DNA of 64,000 nucleotides, taken from NCBI GenBank assembly GCA_965240325.2, contig OZ251228.1:2728001-2792000 (forward strand), given 5' to 3'. The translations under genes were made by a program, and so were the position numbers. Position 1 is the stretch's first letter; every line of letters starts with the position of its first letter. The notes beneath the pieces were generated by a model. It was not told where the DNA came from. It saw only the letters and a list, made by a program, of their open reading frames with translations, and did no database searches. Positions 54,601 through 64,000 of this stretch are shown piece by piece. This DNA comes from Rebecca billardiae RCC1528 (taxonomy: Eukaryota; Haptophyta).

Positions 54601-55207
54601 CCGAGGTGTGTCACCCCGTGCACGCGCGGCGCGCGCAAGCACCGGTGCTGCATGGCTGCTCGCACCGTGCTCCCTGGCTCGGTCAGTCAGCTCAGGCCGC
54701 GTGTCGCCTGGTGTGCACGTAGAGTCGCGCTCATGCGTCGCTCACGCCTCGCGCCCGCCTGTCGGCCGTCGCGCAGGCGCGCAGGTCGAACCCTACTGAC
54801 CTGCAGATCATCTACTCCTGCGCTGCTGGCGTCGCGGCGACGACGGTCAGCGGCAGGCCCGAACGAACGGTCGAATGCGCGGTCCCACGGTGCAAGAGTC
54901 GCGCTCGTGCGTCGATCACGCCGAGTCGCATCCGCCTGTCGGCCGTCGCGCACGCGCAGGGGGTCAGGTAAGGGCCGTCTGTGATGAGGGCAGCTCGGCC
55001 GACGACCGACATCCACACTCGGCGCACGCCAGCCGCCGACGCGCCCGCGCCCGGCCGGCCGGCCGGGCCGGCGGCGGCGCGGCGCTGGGCGGCGCGCCGC
55101 TGGATGGAGTCTAGTTACGTACGGGACGACTGCGACGGAGGGTGCACCGCCACCGCGGGCCCCGAACTACGTTCGTTCTACGGAAAAGGACCGCGGAACG
55201 CGGTCAT
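51676..55207 (+). mobile_element. interspersed element, copy 3 of 5 (subfamily II), carrying a nested insertion
   Basis: It starts 63 bp after the protease stop codon. Removing 52010-53950 leaves about 1.59 kb collinear with 893-2511. Small differences include a shortened stretch near 54900. Confidence 0.7.
52010..53950. mobile_element. 1.94-kb element nested in the copy at 51676
   Basis: The ends are TAGCCTGGTCCA (52010-52021) and its exact inverse (53939-53950). TTGGTAT abuts both ends (52003-52009 and 53951-53957), consistent with a 7-bp target duplication. The uninterrupted sequence is at about 1230-1245 (GGTTGGTATCTAGAG). An extra AATGGTAT on the right side is not explained. Short ORFs are broken. 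One (52238-52639) ends with VELYAGLGAIRTARLAGLG, reminiscent of motif I of cytosine-5 DNA methyltransferases, but no PCQ or ENV motif follows. The superfamily is not assigned. Confidence 0.8.
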
Positions 55208-55562
55208 ATACTGTATACTCTGTAGATATGAGTCAATGGCGATCGTCATCGCCGGCGCGCGGGCCAGCGCGCCTTAGCATGATGTATATATATATCATCA
55301 TAGCAGGTTGTATAGCTAGTCTCAGCGCGCTTATATATTATTATACCGCCAGTATCTCTTAATATATTATATATATACTGACAGTCTGATTAATCGGATC
55401 GCGCGCCGTCTACTTCAGCGCAGATCGACGCGCAGTCCGAGCAGCCGCGCCCGAACCGATGATCAGCAAGGCACGATGACTTATTGCCACGACGCGGCCG
55501 CGGCCGCGGCCGCGGTCGGCCGCCGGCGAGCAACGTGAACGTGCCAGTATTCAGTATTGAGT
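55208..55562. other. 355-bp spacer between two inverted element copies, TA-rich
   Basis: Holds TATATATATATCATC and TTATATATTATTATA tracts and a (GCCGCG) run; no gene. Confidence 0.6.
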
Positions 55563-57162
55563 ATGACCGCGTTCCGCGGTCCTTTTCTGCATAGAATCAA
55601 CGCAGTTGGGGGCCCGCGGTGGGCGAGTGCTATCGCGTCACTCTCCGCCGTGTCGCAGTTCGCCAGTTGAAGTACGGTTCTGAGTCCGCGACCGTCGTCG
55701 CCTGCCTGCGACTTCGAGACTTACTCACTCGACGAACACTTCACAGCACGGCGCGAGACTCTAATCACAGCAGCGGACCTGAGACCGCACCGGTCAAATC
55801 GGACGTCCGTCTGACAACTAGCTGCCAAATGTCCAACTGGCTGATCAGCTCGGATCCGGGCGACCCGTCCGCGATCGTGCCGAGTGAGTCGTGCCGCAGA
55901 GCTCGGACTAGTCGGAGTACTGTCAGTACTGAAGGAGTCGGGTGTGACAGCAGGGTGCTTTAGCGCTGCGGCCCGTACCAGCCAACAACCAGACGTACTC
56001 TGGCCACTTGACCCGTTGCACGGGTGAGGGACCGCACGCCCTCAGCGGGCCAGTGACTGGCAGTCGGAAAATGCGACGTTGTCGTTGATTGCAACTAGAG
56101 CTGGGCGATGGCGGCAGGGCGCGACGAGCCGAGCGGATTGGTGCACGGGAGATCCAATTCGGCCATTCCCCGTGCACCGATCCAATCCGCTCGTCGTCAG
56201 GTGGCGCCGTTGCTGAGATCGAGCTGCACGAGGTGGCAGGCGAAAACGCACCGACGAGACCGCGTTTGACACACCTGAGCCGCACGCGCGTGCTGGCGCC
56301 GAGCGCGTGAGCACTGCCGAAACGCAACTACCGCGCGCGCCACGACGGCGCGGCACTAGCTGATGCAGGCCGTACTGCCGGCACTGCTTCTGCGATCATG
56401 CGCCACGGTCGCAGCTGACTGCGTGAGCAGCAAGCGGGAGGCGGGTCCCGAGGCACGTGCAGGCGCGCTCGCAGCCAAGGCCGGTTGGTCGGCCACCCGC
56501 CATCGTGCGGGCCACGTCACCTCCGAGTCCGATCCTACAGTAACCCTAACCCAGTCCGGACGTCACGCGATCCGGGAAGACGAATACGATTCGCTCGTAA
56601 CGAACCGTTACACTAAAGTCACGGCCAGGCTCACGTCCCGTCCACCGATTACATATAACGACGTGGCAGCATCGGACAAGCGTCAGGCTCAGAGTGCAAC
56701 AGACACATAGAATGCGTCCGCGCCCGTTCCGTCCAGGTCAGACAGTGCGCCACCCGCAGCCCTGCCCCCCTACGGGAGCGGGGCCGGGATGGAGCACCGC
56801 CTCGGCCTGGGGCACGCGGCGGCGACGGCAGATGCCGCCGCGGCCGAGCGCCTTCCGGAGCACTTGGATGAGGGTGAGGTCGTAGTCGATGTCGCCGCCC
56901 GCCGACCTAGCGGCGAGCAGCTCCGGCAAGCTGCAGCCGCGGCTGTCGATTACATAAGCAGAATTGGCGGACGCGCTCTTTTTCGACCGCAATAGACCTC
57001 TCTATGCGATCTCAAAAACTCGAAACTCGGTCTCCTCCGGCCGACTGAAAATCGTCCCCCGTCCCTTTTTTCTTGATCAAAGATCTTTTTGAAACGTGGT
57101 TAGTGCCCGCAGTGCGGGCTCCACGCTGCGCGCTCCGCCCTGCACGGTGCACCGCGGGCCAT
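55563..57162 (-). mobile_element. interspersed element, copy 4 of 5 (subfamily I), inverted
   Basis: Tail-to-tail with copy 3. The interior matches copy 2 in reverse. It contains repeat D (56645-56925). A telomere-like string ACAGTAACCCTAACCC occurs near 56537-56552, too short to be meaningful on its own. Confidence 0.65.
56645..56925 (-). repeat. repeat D, inside element copy 4
   Basis: A ~280-bp sequence shared in the opposite orientation with 60360-60640. On the minus strand it reads GGDIDYDLTLIQVLRKALGR and then an Arg-rich run. The plus-oriented copy at 60360 reads GGDIDYDLSLVQVLHRKA, so the frame is similar in both. It may be a captured exon fragment. Confidence 0.6.
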
Positions 57163-57218
57163 AACAATAAGCTGCTTCGCGACAGTCATAACTAGTCTGC
57201 TGCTCTGTCAGTCTCTCT

Positions 57219-57326
57219 GTCTCTCCGTCTCTCTCTCTGGCTCTCTCTCTCTCTCTCTCTCTCTCTCTGCTCTCGTCTCTCCCTCTCTCTCTCTCTCTCT
57301 CTCTACTGCTAGGCCTCTCTCTCTCG

Positions 57327-57374
<48 letters not shown>

Positions 57375-57379
57375 GCTAG
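57219..57379. repeat. CT-rich microsatellite, interrupted
   Basis: Several (CT)n runs separated by CTACTGCTAGGCC and GTCTCTCCC. It lies beyond the truncated 3' end of the pseudogene at 57391. It gives a spurious Arg/Glu ORF on the minus strand. Confidence 0.9.
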
Positions 57380-57390
57380 GAGGCAGCTGT

Positions 57391-58134
57391 CTAGTGGCTG
57401 GTACTCGGCCAGCAGCAGCACACTCGGCACGCATCGGGATCGTCATATACTGTATCCGATGACGATTGGTCGGACCACAGCTCGCCCTTCGGGTGCGTCA
57501 GCCCGATGATCTTGACGAGCGCGTCGTCCTCGAGCTCGATGATGAAGACCTGCACCGACGGCCCGCATGGGACGCGCGATGAGCGCACGGTATGATATGA
57601 CGTGAACGCTTTGACCACTGGCTAGGTACCGCCACAATGCGCAGCGCAGCAGGGCCGTGGGCACGGGCAAGCGTGCACAGCTGCGCACGTTCGACGTTGG
57701 GTTGTTCTCTGGCGTGGGCTGGATGAGCATGCCTCGCGCGCCGTCCGGGCCGTCGAGGAAGAGCGCGCGGAGCTCGCTCTCCGTCAGCGGGTCGTTGAAC
57801 TGGATCGCCTTCGTGGTGCCCCCGGAGGAGACGCGCCGGACTTCTTCGCAGCGGCAGCCGGCCCTGCGGGAGTTGCAGCCTCGGGGCCCGCCTTCTGCAC
57901 TTTCGAGGTGGCGGCTGCCGGCAGTGCATGGATGCGCTCGCGGCACGAGCTCAGCATGGCGAGCGTGACCGACTCATCGTTGGCTGGCAGCTGATCCAGG
58001 TCGAGCACTGAGCCGTCGCCGAGGGTGAGAGCCGATGAAAAGATGTCGTCAGCCTTGCGCTTGATGAGCCCGGCCACGGTGTTCCGCGCTCCGAGGCCGG
58101 GCGGCGACGCGAATGGAGCGTCGAGCGTCATCAT
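57391..58134 (-). pseudogene. decayed copy of the gene at 10199-11084
   Basis: It starts MMTLDAPFASPPGLGARNTV at ATG 58134 and is collinear with the intact gene. A 91-bp deletion at about 57833 removes the segment equivalent to 10501-10591 and shifts the frame. The intron and the second exon (VQVFIIELEDDALVKIIGL) are still recognisable. Homology stops after GELWSD, so the last ~40 residues are lost. The junction of the deletion carries a short CTCC-type microhomology. It is head-to-head with the EsV-1-7 gene at 58113, as in the intact pair. Confidence 0.85.
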
Positions 58135-60259
58135 CTGCTCATCTCCACACGAGCGCGATCGCGCGAGCACTGTGTCTTTTGGATGACAACGAGGAGGTGA
58201 AAGACCGTTGGTCGGCGACTCGGAAGTCGAATGTTCGGACCCCTCTGTACGGACTCCGGACAGGCCGTCAGCGCGGCCTTTCACGCCCTCCAGCTCGGCC
58301 CCAGGCTACGCCGCGGGCGACGCGCGCGCCAGCCGGTGCGCTGCGCACACGCTGGCCGGCATGGTCGACGTGAAGAGCACCAAGTGTGATCACGCCGGCT
58401 GCACCAAGAGGCCTTGTTTCGGCATGCCAGGCGACGCGCGCGCCAGCCGGTGCGCTACGCACAAGCTGACCGGCATGGTCAACGTGGTGAGCCCCAAGTG
58501 TGATCACACTGACTGCTCCAAGGTGCCTCACTTCGGCATGCCGGGCGACGCGCGCGCCAGCCGGTGCGCTGCGCACACGCTGGCCGGCATGGTCGACGTG
58601 AAGAGCCCCAAGTGTGATTACGAGGGCTGCACCAAGCAGCCTTCGTTCGGCATGCCGGGTGACGCGCGCGCCAGCCGGTGTGCCACGCACAAGCTGGCCG
58701 GCATGGTCGACGTGAGGAGCCCCAAGTGTGATCACACCGGCTGCACCGCGCGGCCTTCCTTCGGCATGCCGGGCGACGCGCGCGCCAGCCGGTGCGCTAC
58801 GCACAAGCTGGCCGGCATGGTCAACGTGAGGAGCCTCAAGTGTGATCACACCGGCTGCACCAAGGGGCCTTTGTTCGGCATGCCGGGCGACGCGCGCCCC
58901 AGCCGGTGCGCTGCGCACAAGCTGGCCGGCATGGTCGACGTGAAGAACCCCAAGTGTGATCACGCGGGCTGCACCAAGGGGCCTTCGTTCGGCATGCCGG
59001 GCAACGCGCGCGCCCGCCGATGCGCTACGCACAAGCTGGCCGGCATGGTCGACTTGCAGCACCCCAAGTGTGATCACGTCAGTTGCATCAAGCGGCCTTC
59101 GTTCGGCATGCCAGGCGACGCGCGCGCCAGCCGGTGCGCTGAGCACAAGCTGACCGGCATGGTCAACGTGGTGAGCCCCAAGTGTGATCACGCTGGCTGC
59201 ACCACGCGGCCTTCATTCGGCATGCCGGGCGACGCGCGCGCCAGCCGGTGCGCTACGCACAAGCTGGTCGGCATGGTCGACGTGATGAGCCGCAACTGCG
59301 ATCACACCGGCTGCACCGCGCGGCCTTCCTTCGGCATGCCGGGCGACGCGCGCGCCAGCCGGTGCGCTACGCACAAGCTGGCCGGCATGGTCGACGTGAG
59401 GCACCCCAAGTGGAGGAGCCTCAAGTGTGATCACACCGGCTGCACCAAGGGGCCTTCGTTCGGCATGCCGGGCGACGCGCGCGCCAGCCGGTGCGCTACG
59501 CACACGCTGGCCGGCATGGTCGACGTGAGGCACCCCAAGTGTGATCACGCTGGCTGCACCACGCGGCCTTCATTCGGCATGCCGGGCGACGCGCGCGCCA
59601 GCCGGTGCGCTGCGCACACGCTGGCCGGCATGGTCGACATCGTGAGCCCAAAGTGTGATCACACTGACTGCTCCAAGGTGCCTCACTTCGGCATGCCAGG
59701 CGACGCACGCGCCAGCCGATGCGCTACGCACAAGCTGGCCGGCATGGTCGACGTGAGGAGCCTCAAGTGTGATCACACCGGCTGCACTAAGCATCCTTCC
59801 TTCGGCATGCCGGGCGACGCACGCGCCAGCCGATGCGCTACGCACAAGCTGGCCGGCATGGTCGACGTGAGTAGCCGCAAGTGTGATCACACCGGCTGCA
59901 CCAAGGGGCCTTCGTTTGGCATGCCGGGTGACGCGCGCGCCAGCCGGTGCGCTACGCACAAGCTGGCCGGCATGGTATGCAGTCGGCTCGCCGTCCCCAA
60001 GCGCAGGCTGGAGCATGGCACTGGTGACCAGGGCACACGTGCAGCTAAGCGACAGCACAAACGCACCAGCTGCATTGCCACCGTCTCGGACTCCGCCCCG
60101 CAGCTGCCCCAACCATCGCCGCTGCTGGCCGGGAGACTCGAGAGAGGCAACGCGGCGGATGGGCGAACGCCGCCACACGACAGTGACACAGATGATGAGT
60201 CTGACCACTGGACGGTGGCAATCGCATCTGATCTGTCGTCATCGTCTTCGGATGAGTGA
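58113..60259 (+). CDS. EsV-1-7 repeat protein with fourteen full repeats; 5' exon uncertain
   Basis: The repeat frame is open from 58208 to the stop at 60259. It has 14 complete C-X4-C-X16-C-X2-H-X12 units after a half-unit (DARASRCAAHTLAG). The tail has VPKRRLEHG, AAKRQHKRT and an acidic/Ser-rich end (SDTDDESDHW, SSSSSDE). The only good ATG (58113, MERRASSS, shared with the gene at 8658-10220) is in another frame, so a short intron within about 58180-58310 is likely; I could not fix its sites. One linker is five residues too long (VRHPKWRSLK). It looks like a junction of two different linkers, from unequal recombination. One unit has CDYEGC and one NCDHTGC; all ligands are kept. Confidence 0.75.
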
Positions 60260-60270
60260 CCGACCGATGA

Positions 60271-60315
<45 letters not shown>

Positions 60316-60355
60316 CTCTCGTCTATAGATATGTCGTATATATATATATATATAC
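60271..60355. repeat. (CT)n then (TA)n microsatellites
   Basis: About 20 CT units (60271-60312), a short spacer, then TATATATATATATATA at 60339-60354, directly before repeat D. Confidence 0.9.
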
Positions 60356-60359
60356 ACGC

Positions 60360-60640
60360 CGCTAGGTCGGCAGGCGGCGACATCGACTACGACCTCAGCC
60401 TCGTCCAAGTGCTTCACCGGAAGGCGCTCGCGGCTCGGCCGCGGCGGCATCTGCCGTCGCCGCCGCGTGCCCCAGGCCGAGGCGGTGCTCCATCCCGCCC
60501 CCGCTCCCGTAGGGGGGCAGGGCTGCGGGTGGCGCACTGCCTGACCTGGTCGGAAGGCGCGGACGCATTCTATATGTGTCTGCTGCACTCTGAGCCTGAC
60601 GCTTGCCCGTTGCATACCACGTCGTTAAATATATACAGAG
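60360..60640 (+). repeat. repeat D, full copy
   Basis: Begins CGCTAGGTCGGCAGGCGGCG and ends CGTCGTTAAATATATA followed by AGAGAGAG. It is the inverse of 56645-56925 with scattered differences; its last part recurs at 8363-8428. Confidence 0.7.
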
Positions 60641-60669
60641 AGAGAGAGAGAGATTATTATAGATACATT

Positions 60670-62251
60670 ATGACCGCGTTCCGCGGTCCTTTTCCGTAGA
60701 ACGAACGTAGTTCAGGGCCCGCGGTGGCGGTGCACCCTCCATCGCAGTCGTCTATTGACAGACCCGGAGTTGCATGCCCGTACAACTAGACTCCAGCGGC
60801 GCGCCGCCGCCCGCCGCGCCGGGCGCGGGCCCATCGCACTTCGCAGCCGCCGGCGCGGCGCCGATTGTGTACAGGCGGATGCGACGAGGCGTGATCGACG
60901 CATGAGCGCGACTCCACGTGCACGCCAGGCCACGCGAAGCTGACAGCCAGGGAGCACGGTGCGGGGCCGCGGATTCGTTCGGGCCGCTGCTGCTGACTGA
61001 CCGCTGTGGCGCTGTCCCGCGGGTCACCGCGCACCGGCAGCGCCAGGATAGTAGATGATTTGCACTGGTCCGAGTAGGGTTCGACCAGCGCCTGCGCGAC
61101 GGCCGACAGGCGGGCGCGAGGCGTGATCGACGCATGAGCGCAACTCTACGTGCACGCCAGGCCACGCGGAGCTGACAGCCCGAGGGAGCACGGTGCCGAG
61201 GTCGGATGTGCGAGCGGGCACCAGTCACGGATCGTTCGCGCACGCCGCGCGTGCACGGGCTGACACACCTCGATCAGGCTCGGCACGCGTTGCAGAGGCA
61301 CAGCCAGCTCTGGGGACGTCACGCACCACCGTCGCCCGCGCAGCTCGTCCTCCTCGTAGAGTACCGTTCAGTTCCGAGGCGTAGCCCTCGCTCAGAGTCG
61401 TCCGTCGACGATGGACTCGGATCGTCGGCGCTCCCCGGAAAGGCATGGCAAGGGCGGCGCGTGGTGAAGTCGAAGACTCAGAGATCGATCAGTCCGGCAT
61501 CAGGCGCCGCTGCCCCCGAGCTTGCGAGAGCCCGAATACAGGGCGGCTGCCGCGGCGCGGCCGGGGCGCCCCGCGGCGACCGGGCGCGCGGCCGCGCGCA
61601 GGCATCGACACGGGGCGGCGGGGGCGCGCGGAGTGAGCGGGCGGGCACGAACGCGATGTCGACGGCAGTCGGGACCCGCCGCAGCCGCGCGCTCCAGGCG
61701 CCACTCGCCGCGCGCACCTGCCCATCGCCGTCCTCACCCGTCGGTCGCTCGTGGCTCGCCTCCTCGGAGCTCCTGGCGCCGCAGCCGCGGCGTACAAACG
61801 CGGGCCGCTGACACGCCGCGCGCGCCGCGCCCCCTCCGGCTCCGACTATACGGATAGCTGCGGCGGGTATTTTCAATGTCTCGCACTATTGAAGTTGGTT
61901 GGACGATTATGTCAACGGTCGTTCTTGGCATCTTGCAGCGGCGAGGCCATATTGTTTTACTATGGTCACACTACATTAAGGAGAGTCTACCCACAATTAC
62001 CCTGCCTCGCACACTTGGGCGTGGGTTTCGTTGATTCCTCTGTTCACTATTCAAGACGGCGGACGCGTCCTTTTTCGACGAGGATGCACCTGTAAGGGAG
62101 TCTCAAAATTCGAAACTCGGTCTCCTCCAGCCCTAAAATTGTCCCCCGTGGCCCGTCCCTTTTTTCTTTGATCAAAGATCTTTTTGAAACGTGGTTCGGG
62201 CCCGCTGGTGCGGGCTCCACGCTGCGCGCTCCGCCCTGCACCGCGGGCCAT
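60670..62251 (-). mobile_element. interspersed element, copy 5 of 5 (subfamily II), inverted
   Basis: Its head (62090-62251) matches the other copies and its tail (60670-60790) ends ATGACCGCGTTCCGCGG. The interior is more diverged from copies 1 and 3 than they are from each other. 61990-62090 shares CACACTTGGGCGTGGGTTTC (inverted) with 51860-51925. Confidence 0.65.
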
Positions 62252-62530
62252 AAACTACTATCACTTATTTCAATATTATAAATATATATATATTATATTA
62301 TTCTGACGACGATATCGTCGATGCTGGCATCGACATCTGTCATCCATCCGCCAGGCCGCGCACGCGATCGGTCGCTTCGGCCTCCATCCATGATATTCAT
62401 CGGGCTTAATATTCCATCCGCCATCGCCTCTGCCATCGGGCTCGGCAGCCTTCGACGCCTCACGGAGGAGCGCCGAGGCACTTGCGCTGCCAAGTGCTGG
62501 TCGGGAAGCACCGCATCGTGGCGTCACCGC
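62252..62530. other. 3' flank of the CFAP96-like gene, no gene seen
   Basis: A TATATATATATTATATTATT tract (62282-62300) and GACGACGATATCGTCGATGC, then unique sequence. Confidence 0.5.
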
Positions 62531-63739
62531 TCACGACAATGTGCTCATCCCTGCGCGCGGCGATGGCGCCCGTGGCAGGGCGGACGGAGCGCGAGTGAGG
62601 AAGGGCGGATGGATGACGCGGGCGCGAGGGCGCGCGCGGCGGCGCCGCGGCTGTGCGCGGGCGCGTGCCGCACCTGGGTGGTGGAAGAGGATCGAGCGCG
62701 TCCGCGTCGACTTGATGCCCGCGCCGGGCTTCCACGGGTTGGCCAGGTTGGCCGCCTCGGCCCTCTTTCTGTCCAGCTCGGCCTGCCACCGCTCCTGCTC
62801 CGGGTCGGGCAGGTGCTCCGGGAACTTGTTGAGCGAGCCGTCGGCCGCGCCCTTGGCCTTGGCCGGGTACCACGGCTTCTCGACGTGGACCTTGACCTCG
62901 GGCTTCTCCTTCTTGGCGGGCATGTCGACGGGGGCGTACACCGTCGACGCGGCCACCGTGCGCGTCTGGTCGAAGTAGTCCAGCGAGTGCGACATCCCCT
63001 TGAAGGGCTGCGGCTGGCGCAGCGCCTTGGACTTTGCGCGCGCGTCCATCTCGAGCTTGCGCGCGAGGTTGTACGGCTCCGAGTAGTACTCGAACTCCTT
63101 GCCCAGCTTGTGGGGCACGCCCTTGGGCTGCGGCGCGCCGAAGAGAATCCCCGGCGTGTTGAACCGCCCCTTCTTCGACGGCATCGTCATCATCTGCCGC
63201 GACTCGTGATCGACCGGGTCGGGCGGGCCGTCCGTCTTGCCGCCGTCAAACTCGCCCGCGTGGTGGAACTTGGCGCCGATCGTGCCGTAGTAGTTGCCCA
63301 GCCCGGAGGACTTCTTGTTGGGCGAGGAGTACTTGAAGCCGTGGTCCGTCAGGTTCTTCTTCTTCTCCTCCAGCGAGTGCTTCCGCGAGCGCTCAAAGTC
63401 CGACATCCACTTCTCGCCCTGCGCGCGCGCGTGGGCGCGCGGCGCGGTCGCGCGGTCGCGCGCCATGGCGGCGTGAGCGCGCGCGGGCGACCGCGGCGGC
63501 GGACCGGGCGTGACGGGGTGTCCAGGCGCGCGCCGTACCTCGTATAAGCGCTTGTAGTCCTTGTGAATCTCGTGCTTGGGCACGGGCCCGGCCGAGAAGT
63601 TGCGCACGCCTCTCAAGCGCATGTCTGTCTGCTTCGGCTTATCGTACGGATCGCCAATGCCGTGTGACGGGGGCCACGAGAATGTGCCCAGGTTGTTCAT
63701 CGTGTTGGGCATCATGTTCGGGACTGAGGACGACACCAT
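62531..63739 (-). CDS. CFAP96-like (C4orf47/UPF0602) flagellar protein, three exons
   Basis: The model is complement(join(62531..62550, 62674..63418, 63539..63739)), 321 aa from ATG 63739. Intron 1 is GTACGG...GCGCAG (120 nt, phase 0, after RLYE). Intron 2 is GTGCGG...GCGCAG (123 nt, phase 1, after ILFHHP), and the final exon is GMSTLS. Both introns are multiples of three without stops. Matches to the family are SGLGNYYGTIG, FNTPGILFG, QPFKGMSHSLDYFD, PWYPAKAKGAADGSLNKFP and a C-terminal KSTRTRSI. Family members are microtubule-associated proteins of cilia or centrosome; in an alga this implies flagella at some stage. The N-terminus (FSWPPSHGIGDPYDKPKQ) also fits. Confidence 0.8.
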   Translation of the reverse strand: MVSSSVPNMMPNTMNNLGTFSWPPSHGIGDPYDKPKQTDMRLRGVRNFSAGPVPKHEIHKDYKRLYEVRRAPGHPVTPGPPPRSPARAHAAMARDRATAPRAHARAQGEKWMSDFERSRKHSLEEKKKNLTDHGFKYSSPNKKSSGLGNYYGTIGAKFHHAGEFDGGKTDGPPDPVDHESRQMMTMPSKKGRFNTPGILFGAPQPKGVPHKLGKEFEYYSEPYNLARKLEMDARAKSKALRQPQPFKGMSHSLDYFDQTRTVAASTVYAPVDMPAKKEKPEVKVHVEKPWYPAKAKGAADGSLNKFPEHLPDPEQERWQAELDRKRAEAANLANPWKPGAGIKSTRTRSILFHHPGAARARAQPRRRRARPRARVIHPPFLTRAPSALPRAPSPRAGMSTLS

Positions 63740-64000
63740 GGCTGCTCACCCGCGCGGTGGCTGCGCCCGCGCCCTCGCCCGAGCCTCGTGTGTGGTGTGT
63801 GCGCCAATGGGCGACCTTGTTACACCTCGCTGAGACGCTGCAAGGTATGACAATGGCCGCGAAACGAACTGGGTAACCTCCTACGGTAACAGGGTTCCTT
63901 GTCCTCGTTTTTTTTTTTTTTCCCTTTATAACGGGCTCCGGGTGATCAGACTGGCGGCCGAAGCCTCCAGCCCTACCCTGGCCAGCCCCCAACCAACCAC
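63740..64000 (-). promoter_or_regulatory. upstream region of the CFAP96-like gene, with a TATA-like site
   Basis: On the minus strand GTTATAAAGGG (TATAAA at 63930-63925) lies about 186 bp before the ATG, next to an A/T homopolymer (63908-63920). Only the motif is seen; promoter activity is inferred. No gene is seen here. Confidence 0.3.

Noticed and set aside
56537-56552. telomeric repeat (CCCTAA-like)
   Set aside because: Only about one and a half units; occurs inside a mobile element.
56738-56992. ribosomal protein eS12 fragment (LIQVLRKAL)
   Set aside because: Similarity limited to about ten residues; the following residues do not match.

Overview
This window looks like nuclear DNA of a GC-rich, flagellated microalga. 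Three things point to a eukaryote: spliceosomal introns, a tRNA-splicing endonuclease subunit and a CFAP96-like flagellar protein. Secreted proteins with long Pro/Ser-rich linkers and Cys-rich modules are typical of haptophytes and of stramenopiles such as pelagophytes. I cannot choose between these lineages from sequence alone. At least seven introns can be placed. They are 100-177 nt long, end in CAG, and mostly start GTGCG rather than GTRAG.

The dominant theme is a family of proteins built from a 38-residue Cys/His repeat, C-X4-C-X16-C-X2-H-X12. This is the EsV-1-7 repeat, known from Ectocarpus virus EsV-1 and the brown-algal IMM developmental regulator. Six loci carry about 55 full repeats: 1-718 (-), 8658-10220 (-), 22685-24379 (+), 36425-37756 (+), 44268-46031 (+) and 58113-60259 (+). 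All the complete ones end in a basic, NLS-like tail. One lies head-to-head with an unrecognised two-exon gene (10199-11084). That whole pair is duplicated at 57391-60259, where the partner has decayed. Another locus sits in a tandem segmental duplication (32677-41024 and 43173-46825), in which one copy was broken by insertions.

Ordinary single genes lie between. 11389-14139 (-) is an NSUN2-type RNA m5C methyltransferase with an N-terminal S4-like domain. 25216-25896 is tRNA-splicing endonuclease subunit Sen34. 26082-28214 is an unrecognised protein with a C-terminal EF-hand. 28524-31093 is a three-exon coiled-coil/WD40 protein. 46837-51612 is a three-exon secreted clostripain-family (C11) protease with a C-terminal membrane anchor. 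62531-63739 (-) is a three-exon CFAP96-like protein. A decayed TREX-like exonuclease lies at about 20580-21909.

The rest is repetitive. There are five copies of one 1.3-1.6 kb element family. There are also TIR elements at 6377-8343, 19505-20346, 34019-36382, 38413-40882 and 52010-53950, four of which have an uninterrupted 'empty site' copy elsewhere in the window. Other repeats are a 430-bp-arm inverted repeat, a 2.6 kb satellite with higher-order structure, 22-bp and 40-bp minisatellites, tRNA-derived SINE-like copies, and TA and CT microsatellites. The long ORFs inside these repeats, and those antisense to the GC-rich genes, are best read as composition artefacts.
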